Shown: one piece after another, positions 42,722-52,609 of the stretch | Layout: each line of letters starts with the position of its first letter | How positions within the stretch are numbered: the first letter of the stretch is position 1 | DNA from: Corynebacterium frankenforstense | Lineage (GTDB): Bacteria > Actinomycetota > Actinomycetes > Mycobacteriales > Mycobacteriaceae | Reading direction: 5' to 3' | Length of the DNA: 64,000 bases | Assembly: GCF_030211955.1 (NCBI RefSeq) | Contig: NZ_JASODI010000006.1 | Location: 1-64,000 of the forward strand | Notes under the pieces: model-generated | Told to the model about the DNA's origin: nothing | What the model saw: the letters and a program-made list of their open reading frames with translations, nothing else | The model's database searches: none | Position numbers and translations under genes: made by a program

Positions 42722-43348
42722 CTACCCCAGCTCGGGCAGGGGGATCGGGCGCACCGACTTACCGAACTCGTCCTTCAGGAAGGCCCGCGAGCGCCGCTTG
42801 TTCTCCACCGCGCGCCACCCGTCGACCACGTCGGCCACCGCGCGCGCCAGCGCCCAGCAGGCCTTCGCCCCCGGCTCCCCGTGGTAGGCCTCGGCGAGGT
42901 ACCCCGGGTCCGGGACCTCGACCTTCGGCAGCAGCAGCCCCTTGGCCTGCGGGTTCTTCTCCTTGTTCGCCGCGACGGCCGCGCTGATCTCCTTGGCCGC
43001 CGCGCGGATCGGCTCGACCAGCGCCGGCAGGACCCCGGCACCGGAGCCGGGTAGCACGCCGGCGGCCGTGGGAAAGTCAAGCCCCCGCTCCACCGCGGCC
43101 TCCGTGCGCGCGACGACCGTGCCCGTGAGCAGGTCGTCCAGCCGATCCGGGTCCACGTCACCGTCGCCCTCCGAGAGCACCCACGCCCCCGAGAGGATCG
43201 CCGCCGGCGAGGAGAAGTCCGGGTTGGTCTGCACGTGCCAGACCACGGTGCGCGCCTCCCCGGCGTCGACGACGGCGATGACGGGGTGCTCGGCGGGGGC
43301 GGCGTTCTCAGCCGCGGTCTCTGCGGCGGTGGTCTCAGGCGACGTCAT
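42722..43348 (-). CDS. Conserved hypothetical protein
   Basis: The 208-residue protein has an Ala/Glu-rich N-terminus and then HPVIAVVDAGEARTVVWHVQTNPDFSSPAAILSGAWVLSEG. A helical part, VEPIRAAAKEISAAVAANKEKNPQAKGLLLPKVEVPDPGYL, follows. No membrane segment, signal peptide or catalytic motif is evident. It is divergent from the small gene at 43391, with 42 bp between. Unknown function. Confidence 0.7.
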   Translation of the reverse strand: MTSPETTAAETAAENAAPAEHPVIAVVDAGEARTVVWHVQTNPDFSSPAAILSGAWVLSEGDGDVDPDRLDDLLTGTVVARTEAAVERGLDFPTAAGVLPGSGAGVLPALVEPIRAAAKEISAAVAANKEKNPQAKGLLLPKVEVPDPGYLAEAYHGEPGAKACWALARAVADVVDGWRAVENKRRSRAFLKDEFGKSVRPIPLPELG

Positions 43349-43390
43349 GGCTCCCGACGTTACCGCCCCGACCCCGCTAGCCTGGATGCC

Positions 43391-43615
43391 ATGTCCGAGA
43401 TCAGCCACGACGAACGCCACGGCGTCCACGAGGCCGCGCAACGCACCAACCTGCCGCTCGACGACTTCATGGTGCGCCTGGTCGCCCAGGAGCTGCCCAT
43501 GGTGGACACCACCAGCCAGTCCCTGGTGCTCAAGGAGCTCCGCGAGTACTCCGGGCCCACGATCACCAGCCAGGAGGAACTGCCCGAACCCGTGCGCCGT
43601 CTGCTGGACCTCTGA
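43391..43615 (+). CDS. Small conserved hypothetical protein
   Basis: The 74-residue product is MSEISHDERHGVHEAAQ followed by a helical RTNLPLDDFMVRLVAQELPMVDTTSQSLVLKELREYSG. It has no recognisable motif. It is divergent from the conserved hypothetical gene at 42722 and lies upstream of dprE1. A copy of the dispersed motif follows its stop codon by 7 bp. Confidence 0.65.
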   Translation: MSEISHDERHGVHEAAQRTNLPLDDFMVRLVAQELPMVDTTSQSLVLKELREYSGPTITSQEELPEPVRRLLDL

Positions 43616-44077
43616 AGCCCCGATTGCCGACGTCGCGCCCCTCCCCGCCGGCGGTTCCCGCCCCGTAGGTGGGCACCACCCCAGGGGCGATTCCCGCCCC
43701 GTAGGTGGGCACCGCCCCCAGGGGCGGGCCCGCCGCGGGCGGGCACCGCACCACGGCGGGAACAACCCAGTGACGGAACGCACCGCACCACCCGGAGGGT
43801 GGCGCAGATCTCATGTGACGGGACGTCGTCAATCACAACCGGGCAGAACCGGAAACACGGACACGCAGATGTACGCAGACTCACCCCCTGGACACAGCTG
43901 TTACATTGTGGATTCCTACGCCCACCCGGGTATCGTTGACCACGTATGAGACCGAAAAGGTCAACATATCCACCCTGCGCGTCGCGTAGGGCCTCTCGTC
44001 TGCCCCGAGGCCACAGCCACGGAACCGGGCACAATCCCACATCCATCGGCACCGAGCACAAGGAAAGATAGCTTCCC
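43616..44077. other. 462-bp region upstream of dprE1
   Basis: No gene is supported. From left to right: a dispersed-motif copy (43623-43637), two near-identical tandem units of about 36 bp around CCCCGTAGGTGGGCACC (43655-43690 and 43691-43727), a second dispersed-motif copy on the other strand (43819-43833), and an inverted repeat GTTGACC (43935-43941) / GGTCAAC (43959-43965). The last is the likely promoter or operator region of dprE1; TTGACC could be a -35. Confidence 0.55.
43623..43637 (+). repeat. Dispersed 15-bp motif, variant
   Basis: ATTGCCGACGTCGCG, 7 bp past the stop codon of the 74-residue gene. The same variant, on the other strand, occurs at 29200-29214 within an oxidoreductase gene. 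Confidence 0.65.
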
Positions 44078-45502
44078 ATGGCACAAGAGACCATCCCCAC
44101 GACGGAACAGTCGCTGCACGGCTGGGGCCGCACCGCCCCGTCGACGGCCCACGTCCTGTCGACCCCGGACGTCGAGACGATCATCGACGCCGTCACGATG
44201 ACCGCCGAACGCAACTCGTCGCTGCCCGAGCGCGAGCGCCGCGGCATCATCGCCCGCGGCATGGGCCGCTCCTACGGTGATCCGGCCCAGAACGGCGGCG
44301 GCATCGTCGTCGACATGCAGCCACTCAACAAGATCCACTCGATCGACCCGGACACCGCCATCGTCGACGTCGACGGCGGCGTGACCCTCGACCAGCTGAT
44401 GAAGGCCGCCCTGCCCTACGGCCTGTGGGTCCCCGTCCTGCCCGGCACCCGCCAGGTCACCATCGGCGGCGCCATCGGCCCGGACATCCACGGCAAGAAC
44501 CACCACTCCGACGGCTCCTTCGGCGACCACGTCACCTCCATGGAGCTGCTCGTCGCCGACGGCCGGGTGCTCCACCTCGAGCCCGAGGGCAGCGAGGACG
44601 ACCCCGAGGGCACCCTGTTCTGGGCGACCGTCGGCGGCATGGGCCTGACCGGCATCATCCTGCGCGCGCAGATCCGCATGACCAAGACCGAGACGGCCTA
44701 CTTCATCGCGGACACCGACCGCACCAGCAACCTCGACGAGACCATCGCCGCCCACTCGGACGGCTCGGAGAAGAACTACTCCTACTCCTCGGCCTGGTTC
44801 GACGTCATCTCCCCGGAGCCCAAGCTGGGCCGTGCCACCATCTCGCGCGGCTCGCTGGCCACCCTCGACCAGCTCAAGGAGTTCGCCCCGAAGCTGGCCA
44901 AGGACCCGCTGAAGTTCAACGCCCCGCAGCTGATGACCGTACCGGACATCTTCCCGTCCTGGACGATGAACAAGCTGACGCTGTCCGCCATCGGCGAGGC
45001 CTACTACATGATGGGCGCGCCGGCGCGGAACCAGGTCAAGAACCTCACGCAGTTCTACCAGCCGCTCGACCTGATCGGTGAGTGGAACCGCGGCTACGGC
45101 AAGGCCGGCTTCCTGCAGTACCAGTTCGTCGTGCCGACCGAGGCCGTCGAGCCGTTCAAGGACATCATCAAGCAGATGCAGGCCAGCGGCCACTACTCTG
45201 CGCTCAACGTGTTCAAGCTCTTCGGCGAGGGCAACCGCGCCCCGCTGAGCTACCCGATGCCGGGCTGGAACGTCTGCGTCGACTTCCCGATCCGTCCGGG
45301 CCTGAACAAGCTGCTCGACGACCTGGACCGCCAGGTCCTCGAGTTCGGCGGCCGCCTCTACCTGGCCAAGGAGTCGCGCACCACCCCGGAGATGTTCCAC
45401 AAGATGTACCCGGGCATGGAGGGCTGGCTGAAGACCCGCAACGAGATCGACCCGACCGGCGTGTTCGCCTCGGACATGTCGCGCCGCCTCGAGCTGCACT
45501 GA
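44078..45502 (+). CDS. dprE1: Decaprenylphosphoryl-beta-D-ribose oxidase
   Basis: DprE1 oxidises decaprenylphosphoryl-ribose to the 2'-keto form, the first half of the epimerisation that makes the arabinose donor DPA. The 474-residue VAO-type flavoprotein has [16 protein letters not shown] for FAD binding and [21 protein letters not shown]. That contains Cys400, the equivalent of mycobacterial Cys387 that benzothiazinones attack. A later Lys in LYLAKESRT matches the catalytic lysine. dprE2 follows after 136 bp. The N-terminus is slightly longer than in mycobacteria. Confidence 0.97.
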   Translation: MAQETIPTTEQSLHGWGRTAPSTAHVLSTPDVETIIDAVTMTAERNSSLPERERRGIIARGMGRSYGDPAQNGGGIVVDMQPLNKIHSIDPDTAIVDVDGGVTLDQLMKAALPYGLWVPVLPGTRQVTIGGAIGPDIHGKNHHSDGSFGDHVTSMELLVADGRVLHLEPEGSEDDPEGTLFWATVGGMGLTGIILRAQIRMTKTETAYFIADTDRTSNLDETIAAHSDGSEKNYSYSSAWFDVISPEPKLGRATISRGSLATLDQLKEFAPKLAKDPLKFNAPQLMTVPDIFPSWTMNKLTLSAIGEAYYMMGAPARNQVKNLTQFYQPLDLIGEWNRGYGKAGFLQYQFVVPTEAVEPFKDIIKQMQASGHYSALNVFKLFGEGNRAPLSYPMPGWNVCVDFPIRPGLNKLLDDLDRQVLEFGGRLYLAKESRTTPEMFHKMYPGMEGWLKTRNEIDPTGVFASDMSRRLELH

Positions 45503-45638
45503 TCCGGCGAGGGCGCCGTGCGGTCGCGGGCCGCGTGGTCGCGAGCCGCATGCTCGCACGCCGCGCCGCGCGGCGCCCACCTACACTCACCGCAAAGCCA
45601 AGCGAAGCTACAAGGTAAGCAACAAGGAGAGTCACCAA

Positions 45639-46400
45639 ATGCTCAACGCTGTGGGACAGGCCCAGAACATCCTGCTGCTCGGCGGCACCTCGGAGATCGG
45701 CCTGGCCGCCGTCACCGAGTTCCTCGAGCGCGGCCCCGCCCGCGTCATCCTCGCCGCCCGTGAGGACTCGCCGCGCATCGAGGCCGCCGCCAAGCAGGTC
45801 CGCGAGGCCGGCGCCTCCGAGGTCGAGGTCATCGACTTCGACGCCACCGCCTTCGACACCCACGAGGAGGTCATCGACAAGGCCTTCGCCAACGGCGACG
45901 TCGACGTGGCCATCGTGGCCTTCGGCACCCTGGGCGACCAGGAGGAGCTGTGGCAGAACCACGACAAGGCCGTCGCCTCCGCGCAGGTCAACTACACCGG
46001 CCCCGTCTCCGTGGGTGTGCTGCTCGGCCAGCGCATGCGCGAGCAGGGCCACGGCACCATCGTGGCGATGTCCTCGGTCGCCGGCGTGCGCGTGCGCCGC
46101 TCGAACTTCGTCTACGGCGCCTCCAAGGCCGGCCTGGACGGCTTCTACACCCAGCTCGGCGTCGCCCTGAAGGACTCCGGCGTCAACGTGCTGGTCGTCC
46201 GCCCGGGCCAGGTGCGCACCAAGATGTCGGCCGGGGTCAAGGAGGCCCCGCTGACCGTGGACGCCAAGGAGGTCGGCGAGCGCATCGTCGACGCCGTGCT
46301 CAAGGGCAAGGACATCATCTTCGTCCACCCGGCCTTCGAGGCTGTCGCCGGCGTGTTCAACTTCATCCCGCGCCAGATCTTCAACCGCCTGCCGCTGTAA
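45639..46400 (+). CDS. dprE2: Decaprenylphosphoryl-2-keto-ribose reductase
   Basis: DprE2 reduces the keto intermediate from DprE1 to decaprenylphosphoryl-arabinose. The 253-residue short-chain dehydrogenase has the NAD(P) loop LLGGTSEIGLAAV (about residues 12-24), Ser in AMSSVAGVRVRR and the catalytic pair in VYGASKAGLDGF. AAGGAG lies 9 nt before the ATG. It is probably co-transcribed with dprE1. Confidence 0.96.
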   Translation: MLNAVGQAQNILLLGGTSEIGLAAVTEFLERGPARVILAAREDSPRIEAAAKQVREAGASEVEVIDFDATAFDTHEEVIDKAFANGDVDVAIVAFGTLGDQEELWQNHDKAVASAQVNYTGPVSVGVLLGQRMREQGHGTIVAMSSVAGVRVRRSNFVYGASKAGLDGFYTQLGVALKDSGVNVLVVRPGQVRTKMSAGVKEAPLTVDAKEVGERIVDAVLKGKDIIFVHPAFEAVAGVFNFIPRQIFNRLPL

Positions 46401-46921
46401 GGGTGGAGTCTGAGGCGGCGGCGCCCTAGAGCGCCGTACGTCCTAGCGCGCCCCGCGCGGGGTGAGACCCGGGTTCCGGTCCTTTGATGGGCCGGGGCCC
46501 GGGTTTCCTGTTGCTTGGAGGGCCTGGTGGGGTTGGTGGGGGGGGTTGGTTTTGACGGGGTCGGTGGGGTTCGGCGCGGGGTCGGCGGGCATTTTGTGTC
46601 GTTTTGTGCCTGGACCGCGAAATCGACCTGGGAAACGTCGGCGCGGCCGGACAAACCCACCCAAAATGCCCACAGTCGGCCCGCCACAGCCCACCGCCTA
46701 CCCGCCACAGTCCACGGCCCGCCCGCCACAGCCCACGGCCCGCCCGCCAGAGCCACCCAGGAGACCCCACCAACCCCACCCGCCCCAGGTTCCCCGCGCT
46801 GCGGCCGCCTGCCCTCCCCGACCGACCCCGCCACACCCGCCCCCGAGCCCGCCGAACCCCACACGCGACCCGGGCTCCGGGGTGCCGGGCCGCAGACCAC
46901 CGGTGTGCAAGACTTGAGCTC
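46401..46921. other. 521-bp region between dprE2 and aftA
   Basis: No gene is supported. It holds the 85-bp inverted-repeat element (46587-46671) and, directly after it, a short tandem array of three to four units around CCCGCCACAGCCCACGG (46679-46750). The aftA promoter must be here or further upstream, but no clear boxes are seen. Confidence 0.55.
46587..46671. repeat. 85-bp element with 9-bp terminal inverted repeats
   Basis: Perfect ends GGGCATTTT (46587-46595) and AAAATGCCC (46663-46671), in opposite orientation to the 42570 element. Internal TTTTGTGTC and GACCTGGGAAACG link it to the 90-bp copies near 31-33 kb. Confidence 0.8.
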
Positions 46922-49009
46922 ATGGCAACCAGCAGCACCGCCTCCCCCACCGGCGACCCGGAGACCCCGGTGGGTGCCTCCGCGACCCCGGTGAACGGGG
47001 AAACCACCACCGACCCCGAGGCCCACCGCCTCACCCCGCCGCCGGCACCGGTCCGCCCGGACCGCTGGGGCCGGGGCGCAACGGTGGCCGCGATCCTGCT
47101 GGCCGCACTGGCCGGCGCGGTGGCCACGCTGGCCGGCTGGCTGGTGCTGCGCGCGGTATCGCTGCCAGCCTTCAACACCTCGATGGTCACCCGCGCGCTG
47201 GCCACGGCGGGGACGGTCGTCGTCGTGGCGGCCGTGGTGGTGCTCTGCGCGCTGTGGATCCGCGAACGCGACACAGACGCCGACAAGACCGGCGCCAACA
47301 CCGGCGCCGACACAGACAACCCCCGCCCCCGCTGGCGCACCTGGCTGACCGTCGCCGTGACCTACCTGGCCCCCGCCGGCCTGGTCCTGACCTCCACGGG
47401 CGTCCCGCTCTCGGCGACCCGCCTCTACCTCGACGGCCTGCAGGCCGACCAGTCCTTCCGTACCCAGTTCCTCACCCGCATGACGCAGACCGCGCACCTG
47501 GCGGACATGAACTACTGGGACCTGCCCAGCTACTACCCGTCCGCCTGGTTCTGGGGCGGCGGCCGGCTGGCCAACCTGCTGGGGCTGCCGGGCTGGGAGG
47601 TCTACCAGCCGTGGGCGCTGGTCTCCATCGCCGCGGCGGCCTGCGCGCTGGTGCCGGTCTGGCAGCGGCTGACCGGCTCGCTGCCGCAGGGCGCGGCGAT
47701 CGCCCTGGTGACCACCTCGATCATGCTGGTGATGAACCCCGAGGAGCCCTACGCGACGATCATCGCCATGGGGGCGGCGGCCGCGGTGCTCGTCGCCCGG
47801 CGCGCCGTGGACGGCTCCTGGTTCGCCACCCTCGGCGTCGCCGTCTACCTGGGTGTCTCGGCCTCGATGTACACCCTCTACACGGGCTTGCTCGCCGGCA
47901 CCGTGGTGGTCCTGGCCTTCTGGGCCGCCGCCGCGCACCGCTCGATCCGCCCGCTGTTCCACCTGCTCGCCGCGGGCCTGGGCTCCATGGCGATCGCCGC
48001 GGTCGTCTGGGCGCCCTACCTGATCGAGGAGCTGACCGGCGGCCACGCCTCGGGGGCGACGGCCATGCACTACCTGCCCGGCGAGGGCACCCGCCTGCCG
48101 ATGCCCTTCCTGGCCTTCTCCCTGGTCGGCTTCCTCTGCCTGGTCGGCCTGGTCTACCTCATCGCCGGCTGGCGTGACCTCGACGCGCGCGCCCTGGCCA
48201 TCGCCACCGGCTGCTTCTACGGCTGGATCCTGCTGAGCATGCTGATCACGGCGCTGGGCACCACGCTGCTCGGCTTCCGCGCGGACGTGCTGGTCACCGT
48301 GGCGCTGGCCACGGCGGGCATGCTCGCGCTGGCCCGGCTGCGCGCGGTCGGCCCGGACAAGCTCTACCCGGACCGCGTCACCCCGGCCGCGCGCCGCACG
48401 GTCAGCCTGGTGCTCGTCTGCCTGCTGGGCCTGGCGGGCCTGGCCTACGCCCAGCAGATCCCGGGCCGCAACGAGGAGCACATCGACCACGCCTACGTGG
48501 ACACCGACGGCTACGGCGAGCGCGCGGACCGCTTCGCCCCGGACGCCACGCAGTACTACGCGGAGATCGACCAGACGATCCGCGAGGCCGGCCGCGTGCC
48601 CGAGGACACCGTCGTCTTCACCGACGAGATCCGCTTCATGGCCTACTACCCCTACTTCGGTTTCCAGTCCTTCACCAGCCACTACGCCAACCCGCTCGGC
48701 GAGTTCGACCACCGCAACGAGGCCATCGAGCAGTGGGCGGACGACTCCTGGGAGGCGGACCCGCGGGGCTTCGTCGACAAGATCGAGGACACCCCGTGGC
48801 GCGCCCCGGACGTCTTCGTCATGCGCGGCGACGTCGAGGCCGGGCTGGCCGGCGAGGACGCCTACAAGGTCCACCTCGCCGAGGACATCTACCCCAACCA
48901 GCCCAACGTCCGCTACCGCGCGGTCTTCTTCAACCCGGAGGTCTTCGACGACGCGGACCTGTGGACCGTCGAGCAGGTCGGCCCCTTCGTCGTCGCCGTG
49001 CGCCGCTAG
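46922..49009 (+). CDS. aftA: Arabinofuranosyltransferase AftA
   Basis: AftA transfers the first arabinofuranose residue from DPA onto the galactan chain. The 695-residue protein is a GT-C-type membrane enzyme with about 11 membrane spans in the first 500 residues. A Glu/Asp-bearing extracytoplasmic loop has ADMNYWDLPSYYPSAWFWGGG. A soluble C-terminal domain follows (EHIDHAYVDTDGYGERADRF and VRYRAVFFNPEVFDD). The first 50 residues are low-complexity. Order dprE1-dprE2-aftA-emb is the classic arabinan locus. Confidence 0.94.
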   Translation: MATSSTASPTGDPETPVGASATPVNGETTTDPEAHRLTPPPAPVRPDRWGRGATVAAILLAALAGAVATLAGWLVLRAVSLPAFNTSMVTRALATAGTVVVVAAVVVLCALWIRERDTDADKTGANTGADTDNPRPRWRTWLTVAVTYLAPAGLVLTSTGVPLSATRLYLDGLQADQSFRTQFLTRMTQTAHLADMNYWDLPSYYPSAWFWGGGRLANLLGLPGWEVYQPWALVSIAAAACALVPVWQRLTGSLPQGAAIALVTTSIMLVMNPEEPYATIIAMGAAAAVLVARRAVDGSWFATLGVAVYLGVSASMYTLYTGLLAGTVVVLAFWAAAAHRSIRPLFHLLAAGLGSMAIAAVVWAPYLIEELTGGHASGATAMHYLPGEGTRLPMPFLAFSLVGFLCLVGLVYLIAGWRDLDARALAIATGCFYGWILLSMLITALGTTLLGFRADVLVTVALATAGMLALARLRAVGPDKLYPDRVTPAARRTVSLVLVCLLGLAGLAYAQQIPGRNEEHIDHAYVDTDGYGERADRFAPDATQYYAEIDQTIREAGRVPEDTVVFTDEIRFMAYYPYFGFQSFTSHYANPLGEFDHRNEAIEQWADDSWEADPRGFVDKIEDTPWRAPDVFVMRGDVEAGLAGEDAYKVHLAEDIYPNQPNVRYRAVFFNPEVFDDADLWTVEQVGPFVVAVRR

Positions 49010-49138
49010 GAGAGAGATTGCCGACGCCCCGACCTCGCCGCCCCGCACCCGCTGCGGTGGCGCGTGGGGCAGGCGCCCACCGGGCGGCCCGGGCGCGGCT
49101 TGGGGCCGCGCCGCGGGGCTGCCGTAGACTCACGATAT

Positions 49139-52100
49139 GTGACTGACCCGTCGAGATCCCCCAAGAACCCGCACCCCGACGCACCCGCGGCGGAATCGCC
49201 CGCGGCGGCCACGGCGACGTCGGCAAGCGTGCGCGGTGACCACGACGCACGGCGCACGCACACCGCGGAGCTGCCGCAGCCGGAGCGCCCGCTCGCGCCG
49301 CGGTGGCTGAAGACCCTGGCCGTCGTCACCGGCGTGCTGGCGTTCCTGTCCTTTTTGGCCGTGCCGTTCCTGCCGGTCAAGCAGACGCAGTCGACGCTGA
49401 ACTGGCCGCAGGACGGCGACCTGGCCAGCGTGAACGCGCCGCTGATGTCCTACGCCCCGGAGGAGCTCGAGGCCACGGTGCCCGTCGACGCCGTCGGCCG
49501 GCTCAACGAGGGCGAGACGCTGCTGCTGGGCACGGTGCCCTCGGACTCGGAGAAGTCCGGGCAGCGCGGGCTGTTCGTGCGCTCCGTCGACGGCGACCTG
49601 AGCGTGGCCAGCGCCGGCACCGTCTTCTTCCGGCTCTCGCCCGAGGAGGTCGACGCCCTCGACGCGGACGCGGCGCTGCACGTCAAGGTCACCGAGGACG
49701 CGGCGACCGTCGACGTGACCGGGCAGGCCGCCGGCGTGGGCACCCTCGACGAGGAGACCCTGACCGGCGAGAAGCCCGACGAGGACCTGCGCCCCATGGT
49801 CACGGGCGTCTACTCCGAGATCGCCGACGCCCCCGACAACGCCGCCGCCCTGGCCGACGCCGGCCTGGACGTGCACGTGGAGATCAACTCCCGGTTCACC
49901 TCCTCGCCGACGGTGTGGAAGTCGCTGGCGATGTGGCTGGGCGTGGTGCTCACCGCAGTCTCCCTGTGGTGCCTGTGGCGCCTGGACCGCCTCGACGGGC
50001 GCGGCCGGCTGCCCGTGGTGCGGCCCGGGTCCTGGCGCCCGCGGGTGCTCGACTGGATCGTCGGCGGCGTACTCCTCTTCTGGCACTTCTTCGGCGCCAA
50101 CACCGCCGACGACGGCTACCTTTTGACCATGGCCCGCGAGGCCGGGCCCAGCGGCTACATGGCAAACTACTACCGCTGGTTCGGCGTGCCCGAGTCGCCC
50201 TTCGGCACCCCCTACTACGACCTGCTGGCCCTGATGACGCACGTGTCCACCGCCTCGGCGTGGATGCGGCTGCCCGCCCTGGTCAGCGCCCTGATCATCT
50301 GGTTCGTGCTCTCCCGTGAGGTGCTGCCGCGCCTGGGCGAGGCCGTCGGCGCACGCAAGGTCACGCTGTGGACCGTCGCCGCGATCTTCCTGGCCTTCTG
50401 GCTGCCTTACGACAACGGCACCCGCCCCGAGCCCGTCATCGCGATGGGCGCGCTGGTGACCTGGGTCAGCTTCGAGCGGGCCATCGCCACCCGGCGCCTG
50501 CTGCCCGCCGCGGTCGGTCTGATCATCGCCACGCTCTCCCTGGGCGCCGGCCCGACCGGCCTGATGGCCGTGGCCGCCTTCCTGGTCAGCCTGCCGGCGC
50601 TGTTCCGCGTGCTCTTCGCCCGCCGCGCCATGGTCGGCTCGGTGCTGCCGATGCTCGCGCCCTTCCTCGGCGCCGGCACCGCGATCCTCATCGCCGTCTT
50701 CGCCGACCAGACGCTGGCCGGCGTGCTCGAGTCGACGCGCGTGCGCGGCGAGATCGGCCCCTCGCTGCCCTGGTACCAGGAGTTCGCCCGCTACCAGTCG
50801 CTCTTCGACGTCGGCACCGTCGACGGCGCGTTCACCCGCCGCTTCCCGATGCTCATCCTCTTCGTGGCCCTGGCCGTCGTGGTCCTGGCCGTGGTGCGCT
50901 GGCGGCGCATCCCGGGCACGGACCTCGGTCCGGTGCTGCGTCTGGTGGGCATCGTCGTCGGCGCGATGTTCTTCATGATGTTCACGCCCACCAAGTGGAC
51001 CCACCACTTCGGCGTCTACGCGGGCATCGGCGCCGCGCTCGCGGCGGTGGCCGCGCTGGCGGTCTCGCTGCTCGCGCTGCGCTCGCGGCGCGCGCACACG
51101 CTGATCGTCGGCGGCTTCCTGCTGCTCTACGCACTCGCCCTGGCCGGCGACAACGGCTGGTGGTACGTCTCCAGCTTCGCGATCCCCTGGTGGGACCGCC
51201 CGGTGCAGTACCACGCGGTCTTCGCCACCTCGATCGTGCTGCTCATCGCCATCCTGGTGCTGGCCGTCGGCGTGGTGCAGGCCCTGGTCGCCGGGGTGCG
51301 CGGCACCAGCCCGGCGCCGAGGCAGAACGCCTGGACCCGCCTGGTCGCCGCCCCGATCGCGGTGCTCGGCGTGGTCACGGCGGCCTTCTCGGTGGCCAGC
51401 TTCGCCAAGGGCTTCATCGACCAGTACCCGGCCTACTCCGTGGGCAAGGGCAACCTGAACGACCTGCGCGGCAAGACCTGCGGGCTCGGTGGCGACGTGC
51501 TGGTCGAGGCCGACACGAACGACTCCTTCCTCACCCCGATCGACGGCGTGCCGCTCGGCGAGTCCCTCGAGGCCGGCGAGGTGCGCGGCTTCGACCCGAA
51601 CGCCGTGCCCAGCGACATCGCCCCGGACGACGTGGCCACCGGCGATGCCGGCTCCTTCGCCACCCAGGCCTCCCAACAGCAGAACACCGCGGACGGTGAC
51701 GACGCCACCTCCGGCACCACCGGCGGCGAGCGCGGCGGCGAGGCCGTCGGCGTCAACGGCTCTACCCAGGACCTGCCGTTCAACCTGGACTTCCGCCGGG
51801 TGCCGGTGATCGGCTCCTACACCCCGGAGGGTGAGCTCGGCGCGGCCGCCGCGGCCAAGACCGCCTGGTACGAGATGCCCGACCAGCGCAGCGGGGACAA
51901 GCCGGTGCTCGTCGTCTCGGCGGCCGGCTCCATCGAGCACCACGACATCAACGGCGAGCTCAAGGAGGGCCAGCGCCTGGTCCTCGAGTACGGCACCCGC
52001 GGCGCCGACGGCGAGGTCACCGACACCGGCACCGTCGAGCTCTACGACGTCGGACTCTCCCCGACGTGGCGCAATCTGCGCCTGCCGCTCGACGAGCTGC

Positions 52101-52609
52101 CCGAGTCGGCCGACGTGGTGCGCATCAACGCCCGCGACACCTCGCTCGACGAGGACGAGTGGCTGGCCTTCACCCCGCCGCGCGTGCCGACGCTGGAGCA
52201 CCTGAGCGAGCGCCTCGACGCCGACGCCCCCGGCATGATCGACTGGTCGGTCGGCCTGCAGTTCCCGTGCCAGCGGCCCTTCGGCCACTACGCGGGCGTG
52301 GCGGAGATCCCCGAGTTCCGCGTCTCGCCGGACGGCCCGGGCAAGCGCACGCTCTCGCCGGTGCAGGACTACGCCGGCGGCGGCACGCTGGGCCTGGCCG
52401 AGACGGTCAACTGGTCCTACGAGCTGCCCGCCTACCTCGACGGCGACTGGCAGCGTGACTGGGGCTCCCTGGAGATCTACACCCCGCGCTCGAACTCGCA
52501 GGGCGATCAGCCGCGGGTGGCGCAGATCGACCACGAGGAGATCACGCGCTCGGGGCTGTGGAAGCCCTCCGAGATGAACATCGACACCCAGGACGAGGAG
52601 AAGAACTAG
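49139..52609 (+). CDS. emb: Arabinosyltransferase Emb (single corynebacterial type)
   Basis: Emb extends the arabinan of arabinogalactan and is the target of ethambutol. Mycobacteria have three genes (embC, embA, embB); here there is one, as usual in Corynebacterium. The 1156-residue protein has the GT-C motif ANTADDGYLLTMAREAG followed by GYMANYYRWFGVPESPFG. There are about 13 membrane spans and a C-terminal carbohydrate-binding half (VDWSVG-type block MIDWSVGLQFPCQRPFGHYAGV). The GTG at 49139 is preferred; the longer frame upstream is Gly/Arg-rich non-coding sequence. A copy of the dispersed motif is read within the disordered N-terminus. The stop overlaps the convergent prsW-like gene. Confidence 0.95.
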   Translation: MTDPSRSPKNPHPDAPAAESPAAATATSASVRGDHDARRTHTAELPQPERPLAPRWLKTLAVVTGVLAFLSFLAVPFLPVKQTQSTLNWPQDGDLASVNAPLMSYAPEELEATVPVDAVGRLNEGETLLLGTVPSDSEKSGQRGLFVRSVDGDLSVASAGTVFFRLSPEEVDALDADAALHVKVTEDAATVDVTGQAAGVGTLDEETLTGEKPDEDLRPMVTGVYSEIADAPDNAAALADAGLDVHVEINSRFTSSPTVWKSLAMWLGVVLTAVSLWCLWRLDRLDGRGRLPVVRPGSWRPRVLDWIVGGVLLFWHFFGANTADDGYLLTMAREAGPSGYMANYYRWFGVPESPFGTPYYDLLALMTHVSTASAWMRLPALVSALIIWFVLSREVLPRLGEAVGARKVTLWTVAAIFLAFWLPYDNGTRPEPVIAMGALVTWVSFERAIATRRLLPAAVGLIIATLSLGAGPTGLMAVAAFLVSLPALFRVLFARRAMVGSVLPMLAPFLGAGTAILIAVFADQTLAGVLESTRVRGEIGPSLPWYQEFARYQSLFDVGTVDGAFTRRFPMLILFVALAVVVLAVVRWRRIPGTDLGPVLRLVGIVVGAMFFMMFTPTKWTHHFGVYAGIGAALAAVAALAVSLLALRSRRAHTLIVGGFLLLYALALAGDNGWWYVSSFAIPWWDRPVQYHAVFATSIVLLIAILVLAVGVVQALVAGVRGTSPAPRQNAWTRLVAAPIAVLGVVTAAFSVASFAKGFIDQYPAYSVGKGNLNDLRGKTCGLGGDVLVEADTNDSFLTPIDGVPLGESLEAGEVRGFDPNAVPSDIAPDDVATGDAGSFATQASQQQNTADGDDATSGTTGGERGGEAVGVNGSTQDLPFNLDFRRVPVIGSYTPEGELGAAAAAKTAWYEMPDQRSGDKPVLVVSAAGSIEHHDINGELKEGQRLVLEYGTRGADGEVTDTGTVELYDVGLSPTWRNLRLPLDELPESADVVRINARDTSLDEDEWLAFTPPRVPTLEHLSERLDADAPGMIDWSVGLQFPCQRPFGHYAGVAEIPEFRVSPDGPGKRTLSPVQDYAGGGTLGLAETVNWSYELPAYLDGDWQRDWGSLEIYTPRSNSQGDQPRVAQIDHEEITRSGLWKPSEMNIDTQDEEKN

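Noticed and set aside
49130..52534. Very long minus-strand open frame opposite emb
   Set aside because: Shadow frame of emb with low-complexity composition and no recognisable domain.
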